From: Candidatus Methanocomedens sp.
Lineage (GTDB): Archaea; Halobacteriota; Methanosarcinia; Methanosarcinales; Methanocomedenaceae
DNA length: 6,249 nt
Assembly (NCBI GenBank): GCA_009649835.1
Contig: PYCK01000169.1
Span: 1 to 6,249, forward strand
Direction: 5' to 3'
Each line of letters starts with the position of its first letter. Within the stretch, counting starts at the first letter, position 1. Below the pieces are notes generated by a model. That model searched no databases and was not told where the DNA came from. It was given only the letters and a program-made list of their open reading frames with translations. Made by a program: the position numbers and the translations under genes. This document shows, piece by piece, positions 1 through 5,463 of this stretch.

Positions 1-1857
1 CTATAATGGCGATATGTAATCCCCATATTCCTCTTGTGCTGCGATCAATCTCTGTCTTTGCTCCTCCAGCACCTCAAACAATATCTGTGGTGTATCAGCC
101 ACTTTTGTCTTGTAGAACTCCTGGATTCGCTCGATCTTAGCAAGATTTTCAGTTATACGCACAGAGAATTGATTAATATAATTCTCTTTTGGATAGTCTT
201 TAGAAAGCACTTCCCTAAACAGCCCTTTAAGGTCTTCATATTTTGGTATGAATCCGGTAGGCGTTTCTATCGCTTCAACTTCGTGATGTGAACGCAGTTC
301 CATCCATTTAAGCCAGACCGCCTTATCTGCTATATCATTTGTGTAATTCCCTTTTGCATCTTTCAGGAAATAATTAACACAGTATATAGATGGCGGATTA
401 TTCAATTTAGCACCAAAATCCAGATGACTTTCTATGTATCTTCCGATAGGGATCGAAAGGAAATCCAGGTTTGACATAGGATTGATCTTCCTGACACCTT
501 CTTTTCCCAGTGTAGCAGCGGTAGTCTCTGATTCCAGTGCGGCGCCCATGGTAACAACACCATGCACCCAATCAAAGGATTCCTCAACAGGTACTTTTGT
601 GTCCGAATCCCGTCCGCCATATATTATCCCACCTACCAGCACACCATCAGGATCACTGAGTTTCGGATCCACATTCCCTAATAGTTTCAGGTCAAGCGTG
701 AACCTGGCATTCGGATGTGAAGATGACAAAATATTACCATTTTCGTCTTTCTTTCCAGGCGTCCATTCCCCTGAATAATTTAACCCCTTTTCCGGCTCAT
801 CTGCATCTTTACCTATCCAGTGAAGGCCTTTCTCCTCAGTGACCAGCACATTCGAGAATATTACCTCGCCCGGACTGTGGAGCGCCTTCCAGATCAGTGG
901 GTCGTCTACGGAGTTTACGCCCTGTATTATCCCAAACATGCCATTCTCAGGATTGACCGCGTGTATTGCACCATCCATATTCCTGAGATAGGCGATATCA
1001 TCACCGACAATAGACTCTCCTGGCAGCATGGATGTAGATGTCTTACCACAGAGCGAAGGAAATGCACCTGTAAAATAAGTTACCCGTTCGGAAGGTCCGA
1101 CCACACCCATAATGAACATGTGCTCGGTCAGCCAGCCTTCTTTTGAGGCTCTGTTTATCGCAGGACGCATTGCTAACTTCTTAAGCCCTATTGTATTGCC
1201 GCCGTACTGCGTATTCAGGCTAAATACTGTTTCGTCTTCAAGGTCAATATAAACCCGGCGTTTTTCAATGTTCCTGGATGTATTCCTTTCGTCCAGCTCT
1301 CCTGCGGAATGTACAAACTTTAAAAACCGTGCAGATTGTCCCAGTCTTACGAACTCTTCGTATCCCTGCCTGTACAACAGATCCTCTGAGTGTGCAACAT
1401 AACCGGAATCGGTAAGTTGAACTGCTGGTATTGAGAATTGTGAATTGAGCGGTCCCAGACAGAAGAATCGCACGAATAACTGCTTCCCCTGCATAATGTC
1501 TTTCAGAATCGGTTGAATTTCGTTGAGCCCTTCCTCCCTGTCCATCGCATTAATATTAGGTCCTAACTCAACACCAGGCGGTAAAAGATACTTGGAATTA
1601 TCTTTATCTCTTGCCTGGTCGTAATAGCCGTCAAAATGGACTGTATGTCCTTCTACAGCAAGCTCCTCTTCCTCGCCTGCTGCTATTGACTCCTGCCTGA
1701 CGTACTGCAAATCCTCAGGTGAATCTGTACAGATAAATATTTTATCCGGATTGCAAAGCTCAATATATGTAGCAATAAATTGATGGAGTTTGGGATTATC
1801 TATTTTGATAAGTTTCTGGTAATTTTCCTCGCCCAACCTCTCTTGTAATGTATCCAT
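1..1857 (-). CDS. pckG: Phosphoenolpyruvate carboxykinase, GTP-dependent
   Basis: The protein interconverts oxaloacetate + GTP and phosphoenolpyruvate + CO2 + GDP in the cytoplasm, the usual entry to gluconeogenesis. With the start chosen here it has 618 residues, normal for the GTP-type family. Visible motifs are YGGNT (218-222), the P-loop FPSLCGKTS (266-274) with the Cys and Lys of this class, the kinase-2 motif GDDIAYL (285-291), NPENGMFGI (302-310), HPNARF (381-386) and a VNYFLKD stretch near the C-terminus matching the guanine-binding region. The frame stays open for 27 more codons upstream, to 1938. I prefer the ATG at 1857 because AGGAGG sits 10 nt before it, the upstream ATGs lack such a site, and the upstream residues look like an untranslated leader. 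The TAG stop is the first three bases of the window, so the downstream context is unseen. The gene lies about 200 bp from the permease gene and has its own likely promoter. Family is very confident; direction of flux in the cell is not shown by sequence. Confidence 0.96.
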   Translation of the reverse strand: MDTLQERLGEENYQKLIKIDNPKLHQFIATYIELCNPDKIFICTDSPEDLQYVRQESIAAGEEEELAVEGHTVHFDGYYDQARDKDNSKYLLPPGVELGPNINAMDREEGLNEIQPILKDIMQGKQLFVRFFCLGPLNSQFSIPAVQLTDSGYVAHSEDLLYRQGYEEFVRLGQSARFLKFVHSAGELDERNTSRNIEKRRVYIDLEDETVFSLNTQYGGNTIGLKKLAMRPAINRASKEGWLTEHMFIMGVVGPSERVTYFTGAFPSLCGKTSTSMLPGESIVGDDIAYLRNMDGAIHAVNPENGMFGIIQGVNSVDDPLIWKALHSPGEVIFSNVLVTEEKGLHWIGKDADEPEKGLNYSGEWTPGKKDENGNILSSSHPNARFTLDLKLLGNVDPKLSDPDGVLVGGIIYGGRDSDTKVPVEESFDWVHGVVTMGAALESETTAATLGKEGVRKINPMSNLDFLSIPIGRYIESHLDFGAKLNNPPSIYCVNYFLKDAKGNYTNDIADKAVWLKWMELRSHHEVEAIETPTGFIPKYEDLKGLFREVLSKDYPKENYINQFSVRITENLAKIERIQEFYKTKVADTPQILFEVLEEQRQRLIAAQEEYGDYISPL

Positions 1858-1867
1858 TGTTCCTTTT

Positions 1868-1873
1868 CCTCCT
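1868..1873 (-). promoter_or_regulatory. Shine-Dalgarno site fixing the PEPCK start
   Basis: The minus strand reads AGGAGG here, 10 nt before the ATG at 1857. This supports the 618-residue form over the longer frames beginning at 1938 (ATG) or 1908 (ATG), neither of which has a comparable site. Confidence 0.75.
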
Positions 1874-1921
1874 ACTGTTCCACTTTGCTTTTTTTCTACC
1901 GTTTTCATCTTCGAAAACCAG

Positions 1922-1968
1922 TTTAAATAAAAATACATTACTATTAAATATATCGTTATATATCGTTA
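1922..1968 (-). promoter_or_regulatory. AT-rich promoter region of PEPCK with tandem 10-bp repeat
   Basis: The upstream region is very AT-rich, with two TATA-like stretches on the minus strand: ATATATTTAA (about 1953-1944) and TATTTTTATTTAAA (about 1936-1923). Next to and overlapping the first is a perfect tandem repeat of the 10-mer TAACGATATA (1968-1949), one helical turn apart. Either TATA-like stretch would give a transcript with a 5' leader of some 40-65 nt before the ATG at 1857. The promoter assignment is inference from composition and position; the repeat is seen directly. Confidence 0.5.
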
Positions 1969-2042
1969 CTTAATTGCGAAACCGGAAGAGAATTGGCTTT
2001 ATCCTGAATTAGGATACTGATTATATGACATTATAAGACAAT

Positions 2043-2056
2043 AAAATCACTAAAAA
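2043..2056 (-). terminator. Possible T-run terminator after the permease gene
   Basis: Just past the permease stop codon the minus strand carries TTTTT (2056-2052) and TTTT (2046-2043). Archaeal intrinsic termination relies mainly on such T-runs in the non-template strand. A small inverted repeat, TATCCT/AGGATA with a 5-nt loop (2000-2016), lies further downstream without a T-run of its own. Only composition supports this call. Confidence 0.35.
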
Positions 2057-2059
2057 CAT

Positions 2060-2797
2060 TCAAATTAAACAATAAATGATCCTTGCACCGATTACCAGCA
2101 GGATGATGCCAAATACCTTCAAAACAGTTCTTGATTCCATATAATCGGCCATGGTCAGGGAACCAACCTGGGCACCGATAAATGCAGCCACTCCTGCAAA
2201 TAACATAAATGACACATCAATTGTACCAGTACCAATATGACCCAGCAGTCCTGAAAGTGATGTGAACAGGACGAATACTGCAGAGGTAGCTGATGCTTTT
2301 TTTGCTTCGAGTCCCATCATCAGAAATAATGGCACAACAAAAGTACCTCCGCCAAGTCCCAGCAGACCGACTGTAAATCCTATGACCATTCCGGCTGGTA
2401 TGCCGATCATTGCTGATCGTCCGGACGATACCGTTTTACCGGACTCGATTGGCAGTAACATCCTGATACCGGCAATTACCATGATAACCGAGAATATACA
2501 AAGGATCAGGTTATCGTCCAGTAACCCTGAAAAATATGCACCAATGGGAGCAAAAAGCACTGATGTTACAATGAATGGCAATGCCATCTGCATGGCAATC
2601 ATCTTTCTCCTGTGATATGTAAGTGATGCTGAACTTGTGGTTATGCAGTTGAGAAAAAGTGCGGTGGGAATGGCAATATCCAGGTCTATTCCCAGCCAAT
2701 AGAACAGGGGTACATAGATGATCGCTCCACCCAGACCTACTATGGAAAAAATAAAAGCAACAACCAGAACGATCAATATAATAAAAACCAGTTCCAT
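2060..2797 (-). CDS. TauE/SafE-family membrane permease (probable sulfite/sulfonate or organic-anion transporter)
   Basis: This is a 245-residue polytopic membrane protein with about eight hydrophobic segments and little else. It shows the internal duplication of the TauE/SafE family: SIVGLGGAIIYVPLF (18-32) in the first half is matched by GLLGLGGGTFVVPLF (144-158) in the second, each followed by an alanine/threonine/serine-rich helix. Positive residues YHRRK (61-65) mark a probable cytoplasmic loop. Family members move sulfite, sulfonates, sulfoacetate or related anions, but substrate cannot be read from the sequence. The frame is open upstream to a TTG at 2830; I chose the ATG at 2797 because the hydrophobic segment begins right after it. 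Only a weak GGGA lies upstream. The start is therefore less sure than the family. The gene follows a small ORF by 50 nt and may share its transcript. Confidence 0.88.
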   Translation of the reverse strand: MELVFIILIVLVVAFIFSIVGLGGAIIYVPLFYWLGIDLDIAIPTALFLNCITTSSASLTYHRRKMIAMQMALPFIVTSVLFAPIGAYFSGLLDDNLILCIFSVIMVIAGIRMLLPIESGKTVSSGRSAMIGIPAGMVIGFTVGLLGLGGGTFVVPLFLMMGLEAKKASATSAVFVLFTSLSGLLGHIGTGTIDVSFMLFAGVAAFIGAQVGSLTMADYMESRTVLKVFGIILLVIGARIIYCLI

Positions 2798-2847
2798 GAT
2801 TAATGTCCCGTGATCTAGGTTATTGATCAAAAACCCCTAATAATTCT

Positions 2848-2964
2848 TCAATCTGACTGGCTGTAGTATCCATTTTCATATGTATCGGGACCAACATGAT
2901 CTAACTCTCTATCAAAATATTCTTTTTTATTAGCAATTTTTCTCCATTTAGTCCATCTACTCAT
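2848..2964 (-). CDS. Small hypothetical protein, 38 residues, possibly frameshifted
   Basis: An ATG at 2964 is preceded by GGAG (2975-2972) at 7 nt, a good archaeal ribosome-binding site, and opens a 38-codon frame ending in TGA at 2850-2848. The product is hydrophilic: basic and Trp-rich at the start (MSRWTKWRKIANKK), then acidic with aromatic residues (YENGYYSQSD). It has no cysteines, signal peptide or membrane segment. I do not recognise a family. Losing one A from the AAAA run near 2874-2877 would join residue 30 to another frame, MDTTASQIEELLGVFDQ, that stops at 2820. That would make a 47-residue protein, so the present end may be a frameshift or assembly error. It lies 101 nt after the pantoate kinase stop and 50 nt before the permease ATG. 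Confidence 0.5.
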   Translation of the reverse strand: MSRWTKWRKIANKKEYFDRELDHVGPDTYENGYYSQSD

Positions 2965-3020
2965 TTTCTAACTCCATAGGTTTTATTGGATAAATTCATA
3001 AAGATTACTTTATTGTAAAT

Positions 3021-3060
3021 ATTTTAATTCATAAATTCAGCATCTCCAAACCCTTTATAA
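3021..3060 (-). promoter_or_regulatory. TATA-like elements between the pantoate kinase gene and the small ORF
   Basis: The minus strand carries TTATAAAGGG (3060-3051), just after the pantoate kinase stop, and a further AT-rich stretch, TTAAAATATTTAC, nearer the small ORF. Either could drive the small ORF and the permease gene separately from the coenzyme A genes. The spacer is strikingly AT-rich against the GC-richer coding sequence to its right. I see no T-run directly after the pantoate kinase stop, so read-through is also possible. Confidence 0.35.
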
Positions 3061-3065
3061 GCTGT

Positions 3066-3965
3066 TTAAAGATTATGCGCACCCGTGGTTCCTATCCTGC
3101 TGCTGCCGACTGGCCCGAATTCCAGTAGAGCGCTACCGTCCCCCAGCGCAAATACGGTATCCCCCAGCATGGCCATACTGGCCATTCCACCTGCGGCTTC
3201 CACTGCTTCAATGGCATCTGCAACTCCTGGACTGACAAGCCCGGTCTCAAAGGCAAAATCCCTTGAAAGGGACATGAAATGCTCAAGCCCTGGCCGTTTG
3301 AGCAGTGCCTTCAATGCCTGTTGGCCCAGTATATTGATCCTCTCCATGGTTTTCTCATCATCCAGCACCGATGAGGTTGATATCTCACCCAGGCAGACCC
3401 ATGACACTTCCATGGCATCTACTGGCACCTTTTTGACCGCACCCACCCCGGGTGCCCCTGCTGCTGTCCTGATAACCAGCCCGCCGGTATACTGTCCTGC
3501 CACGTCCCCCATCCCTGTCCGGTTCACCACTTCCGCAGAATGAGCCACAACAGCCGCCTGTTCCATAGTAAGGCCCTGCCCATGGTCGGCATTTACTGCC
3601 AGGGCAGTTGCCAGCGCAGCCGCACCGCTCACCCCGAAACCATAACCCAGAGGAACATCTGCCGCAAGGTCAACGACCAGCCTGGAATGCCTGATACCTT
3701 GCAGTGATTCGATAACATATTCAACAGTGGGCAGGTCTATCTGCTCACCATTTAGCCTTATAAGCGCCCCTGAACCTGTAATATCGGGTGTACCTGGTGT
3801 ACTGGTTGTACCGATTGTACCTGTTGTAACGGTTGTTACTCTTGCCGTCACTCCTGCTTCAAGACACAGCCCGCAGCCAACCGAGCCGGCCTTAACAGGG
3901 TCAGGGTCGGGCTTTGCTGCAAAAAAACCAGTGATATGAGCCGGCGCAAATGCCGTTGCAGTCAT
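3066..3965 (-). CDS. Pantoate kinase (archaeal GHMP kinase)
   Basis: The enzyme phosphorylates pantoate to 4-phosphopantoate with ATP, the archaeal replacement for the bacterial route in which pantothenate is phosphorylated. The 299-residue product opens with APAHITGFF (7-15) and a DPVKAGSVGCG stretch (22-32), characteristic of archaeal pantoate kinases. The GHMP ATP-binding motif PLGYGFGVSGAAA is at 105-117, the conserved AEVVNRTGMGDVAGQYTGG at 144-162, and a C-terminal AGGMASMAMLGDTVFAL corresponds to GHMP motif 3. The ATG overlaps the coaBC stop as ATGA, and GAGGT (3976-3972) lies 6 nt upstream inside coaBC, which points to translational coupling. Residues 43-60 are an odd Gly/Thr/Pro repeat, described separately, between two conserved blocks and probably a surface loop. 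The next enzyme, phosphopantothenate synthetase, is not in this window. Confidence 0.93.
   Translation of the reverse strand: MTATAFAPAHITGFFAAKPDPDPVKAGSVGCGLCLEAGVTARVTTVTTGTIGTTSTPGTPDITGSGALIRLNGEQIDLPTVEYVIESLQGIRHSRLVVDLAADVPLGYGFGVSGAAALATALAVNADHGQGLTMEQAAVVAHSAEVVNRTGMGDVAGQYTGGLVIRTAAGAPGVGAVKKVPVDAMEVSWVCLGEISTSSVLDDEKTMERINILGQQALKALLKRPGLEHFMSLSRDFAFETGLVSPGVADAIEAVEAAGGMASMAMLGDTVFALGDGSALLEFGPVGSSRIGTTGAHNL
3786..3839 (-). repeat. 9-bp coding minisatellite inside the pantoate kinase gene
   Basis: Six in-frame 9-bp units, roughly GGTACAACC on the minus strand, encode the tripeptides VTT, VTT, GTI, GTT, STP and GTP (residues 43-60). The units differ at several positions, so the array is not freshly duplicated. 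It falls between the conserved N-terminal block ending LEAGVT and the segment LIRLNGEQI, where an insertion should be tolerated. Confidence 0.85.
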
Positions 3966-5182
3966 CCATTTACCTCTGTGAACCTGTCAAGAACAGCCCC
4001 CGCAATGACCTGTTTATCCCCTGTTACCGGACCTGTCTCACCGCCTGAACTATCCAGGATATGGACAGTATTATCCCAGGTACCCATTCCGCCCTTTCCC
4101 ACATCATTGGCTACTACCATTGAAAGACCATACTTTGCCATCAATTCCTTTGCGCTTGCAATAAGCCCGTCCCTGTCCACATTGGCTTCGGCCTTGAAAC
4201 CGATAATATCCAGTTCAGGATACTTTTCCCTGACCTTTTGCGTCAGCTTTGGGGCAGGTCGAAGAGTTAGGATGAGTGCTTCCTGGCCCGACTTGATCTT
4301 ATGGTCCACAGGCTCAACAGTATAATCTGAAATTGCCGCAGAACTAATGAAAAGGTCGCAGCCCTTTTTGATCTCATCCAGCACACTGCGGATCATGTCC
4401 TTTGCTGACACCGCCTCAACTTCGGTTATGCCGTACAGCCCCTTGGGCCCGGGATGCACCAGTGTCACATCCGCACCCCTGCGGTATGCCTCCCTGGCCA
4501 GTTCCACACCAGTTCGGCCAGATGAGCGGTTGGTAAGCACCCTGATGGCATCGATACGTTCCATTGTCCCGCCGCCTGTGATCACCACCTTCCTGCCACC
4601 CAGGCTGCCGTCTCCCAGTATTCGCTGCACCTCCAGTACTATATCCTCATTAGCTGCTATTTTGGCGGTCTTTTCATCGATGAGCGGGTCCATGAGCAGT
4701 ACTCCCATGCCTTTTAGTCTCTCGATGTTTTCCCGTACTGCCAGGTGATTATACATTGAACCGTGCATTGCAGGTACAACAAGCACAGGTATGCCGCTGC
4801 CCATGGCTGTGGTAGCGAAGGTAGTAGGCGGGGTATCGTCGATACCAAGTGCCATTTTGCTGCTAGTATTGGCAGTACACGGCGCTACCAGCAGCAGGTC
4901 GGCAGTACCTTCCTCGCCGCAGTACTCCACATGTTCCACTGCACCTGTAATCCTTGTCATGACAGGGTGTCCGGTGGCGTAATGCAGTGCATCCGGATGG
5001 ATTATTCCCTGTGCGGCCTGGCTCATCACCGCCCTGACAGTAGCACCGTGGCGCACAAGTTCCCTTGCCAGTTCGATGGTGCGTACCGCGGCAATGCTGC
5101 CCGTGACTGCCAGTACTATAGTCCTGTTCTTCAAGGTGGCGGATGAAGTACCGGTCAGTAGAAGGGTTGGGTGTTTGTTCAT
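3962..5182 (-). CDS. coaBC: Bifunctional phosphopantothenoylcysteine decarboxylase / phosphopantothenate-cysteine ligase
   Basis: The protein joins cysteine to 4'-phosphopantothenate and decarboxylates the product to 4'-phosphopantetheine, the middle of coenzyme A synthesis. In the 406-residue form the N-terminal CoaC flavoprotein domain (about 20-190) has the FMN-binding TGSIAA (27-32), catalytic-type His84 in EHVE, ADLLLVAPCTANT (94-106) and PAMHGSMY (137-144). The CoaB domain (about 195-406) has VVITGGGTMERIDAIRVLTN (199-218), RSSGRTG (219-225), AAISDYTVEP (282-291), the lysine motif KIKS (295-298) and VANDV (357-361). The motif is PAMH rather than the bacterial PAMN, and the lid region (about 158-180) has no cysteine. 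The frame also starts at a GTG (5212) and an ATG (5188). I chose the ATG at 5182 because AGGTGAT ends 4 nt before it and a TATA box predicts a transcript start near 5198. The stop overlaps the pantoate kinase start. Confidence 0.95.
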   Translation of the reverse strand: MNKHPTLLLTGTSSATLKNRTIVLAVTGSIAAVRTIELARELVRHGATVRAVMSQAAQGIIHPDALHYATGHPVMTRITGAVEHVEYCGEEGTADLLLVAPCTANTSSKMALGIDDTPPTTFATTAMGSGIPVLVVPAMHGSMYNHLAVRENIERLKGMGVLLMDPLIDEKTAKIAANEDIVLEVQRILGDGSLGGRKVVITGGGTMERIDAIRVLTNRSSGRTGVELAREAYRRGADVTLVHPGPKGLYGITEVEAVSAKDMIRSVLDEIKKGCDLFISSAAISDYTVEPVDHKIKSGQEALILTLRPAPKLTQKVREKYPELDIIGFKAEANVDRDGLIASAKELMAKYGLSMVVANDVGKGGMGTWDNTVHILDSSGGETGPVTGDKQVIAGAVLDRFTEVNG

Positions 5183-5210
5183 AGTCATCACCTGATCTGG
5201 GTGGTTGTTC
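5181..5210 (-). repeat. Degenerate 30-bp repeat unit overlapping the coaBC start
   Basis: This copy matches the two tandem copies at 5350-5409 at 22 of 30 positions each by eye. It carries the AGGTGAT ribosome-binding site and ends right at the ATG. The repeat partly continues into the gene: the minus-strand stretches GTGAACAACCACCCA (from 5212) and ATGAACAAACACCCA (from 5182) are 30 nt apart and nearly identical. Confidence 0.7.
5187..5193 (-). promoter_or_regulatory. Shine-Dalgarno site for coaBC
   Basis: The minus strand reads AGGTGAT, an extended match to the archaeal anti-Shine-Dalgarno sequence, 4 nt before the ATG at 5182. It lies within the codons that would be translated if the GTG at 5212 were used, which argues for the shorter protein. 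Confidence 0.7.
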
Positions 5211-5220
5211 ACTATAGGAA

Positions 5221-5229
5221 ATTATAAAC
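5221..5229 (-). promoter_or_regulatory. Probable TATA box for the coaBC-pantoate kinase operon
   Basis: GTTTATAAT on the minus strand is centred about 43 nt before the chosen coaBC ATG. Using the usual archaeal distance of about 26 nt, transcription would begin near 5198, leaving a short leader that contains the ribosome-binding site. Two overlapping 10-bp palindromes, TCGATATCGA (5235-5244) and ATATCGATAT (5238-5247), lie just upstream and could be a regulator site, although nothing else supports that. Confidence 0.55.
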
Positions 5230-5279
5230 GCATTTCGATATCGATATAGGTAATTTTCTTAGTTTCAATCAAATTTTTT

Positions 5280-5331
5280 GACAGGATTTACAGGATATAC
5301 AGGATTGGATCATATCCTGTCAATCCTGTCT
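5280..5331. repeat. ACAGGATTT-type 9-bp repeats forming a long stem-loop
   Basis: The plus strand has three tandem 9-mers, ACAGGATTT, ACAGGATAT, ACAGGATTG (5281-5307), then two inverted ones, ATCCTGTCA and ATCCTGTCT (5314-5331). The arms 5280-5298 and 5312-5330 pair over 19 bp with one mismatch and a 13-nt loop. On the minus strand the hairpin is followed by A's, not T's, so it does not resemble a classical terminator for the upstream gene. Similar 'caggattta' repeats occur, to my recollection, scattered between genes of several archaea and bacteria, so it may be a dispersed intergenic element. Confidence 0.85.
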
Positions 5332-5349
5332 GAAATTTCCATTTTCTTG

Positions 5350-5409
5350 ATAGATATCACTTGACTTAAGTGGTTGTTAATAGATATCACCTGATTTGTC
5401 TGGTTGACT
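5350..5409 (-). repeat. Two tandem copies of a degenerate 30-bp unit upstream of coaBC
   Basis: Positions 5350-5379 and 5380-5409 both begin ATAGATATCAC on the plus strand and share a later TGGTTG; they agree at 22 of 30 positions. The same unit recurs at the coaBC start (5181-5210), with the stem-loop element and TATA box between. Exact head-to-tail spacing without spacers rules out a CRISPR array. Confidence 0.75.
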
Positions 5410-5441
5410 ATTCAATGTTTTGATGACAACCTATCAAAGAT

Positions 5442-5463
5442 GGTCAGCCTCACTCATCTGACC
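5442..5463 (-). repeat. Small inverted repeat across the metallopeptidase stop codon
   Basis: GGTCAG (5442-5447) and CTGACC (5458-5463) are perfect 6-bp arms around a 10-nt loop containing the TGA stop. It might stabilise the 3' end of the message, but it has no T-run after it and could be chance. Confidence 0.3.

Noticed and set aside
434..1146. Plus-strand open frames opposite the PEPCK gene (434-778, 820-1146, also 34-291)
   Set aside because: They lie entirely antisense to a well-supported gene, have no recognisable motifs and no ribosome-binding sites that I could see.
1858..1938. N-terminal extension of PEPCK to the ATG at 1938
   Set aside because: AGGAGG lies inside this stretch at ideal distance from the ATG at 1857, and the extra residues do not resemble the family's N-terminus.
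2000..2016. Inverted repeat TATCCT/AGGATA as a terminator after the permease gene
   Set aside because: The stem is 6 bp, AT-rich and lacks a following T-run on the minus strand; the T-run closer to the stop codon is a better candidate.
3085..5146. Plus-strand open frames opposite pantoate kinase and coaBC (3085-3543, 3936-4325, 4347-4748, 4763-5146)
   Set aside because: Products are rich in Ser/Pro/Thr as expected from reading GC-richer genes backwards; the opposing genes have clear catalytic motifs.
5183..5212. Longer coaBC beginning at the GTG at 5212
   Set aside because: The ribosome-binding site AGGTGAT lies within it, the TATA box predicts a transcript start downstream of 5212, and the extra codons belong to a repeat unit.
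5350..5409. CRISPR-like repeats
   Set aside because: The 30-bp units are directly adjacent without spacers, are degenerate and only two to three in number, and no cas genes are present.
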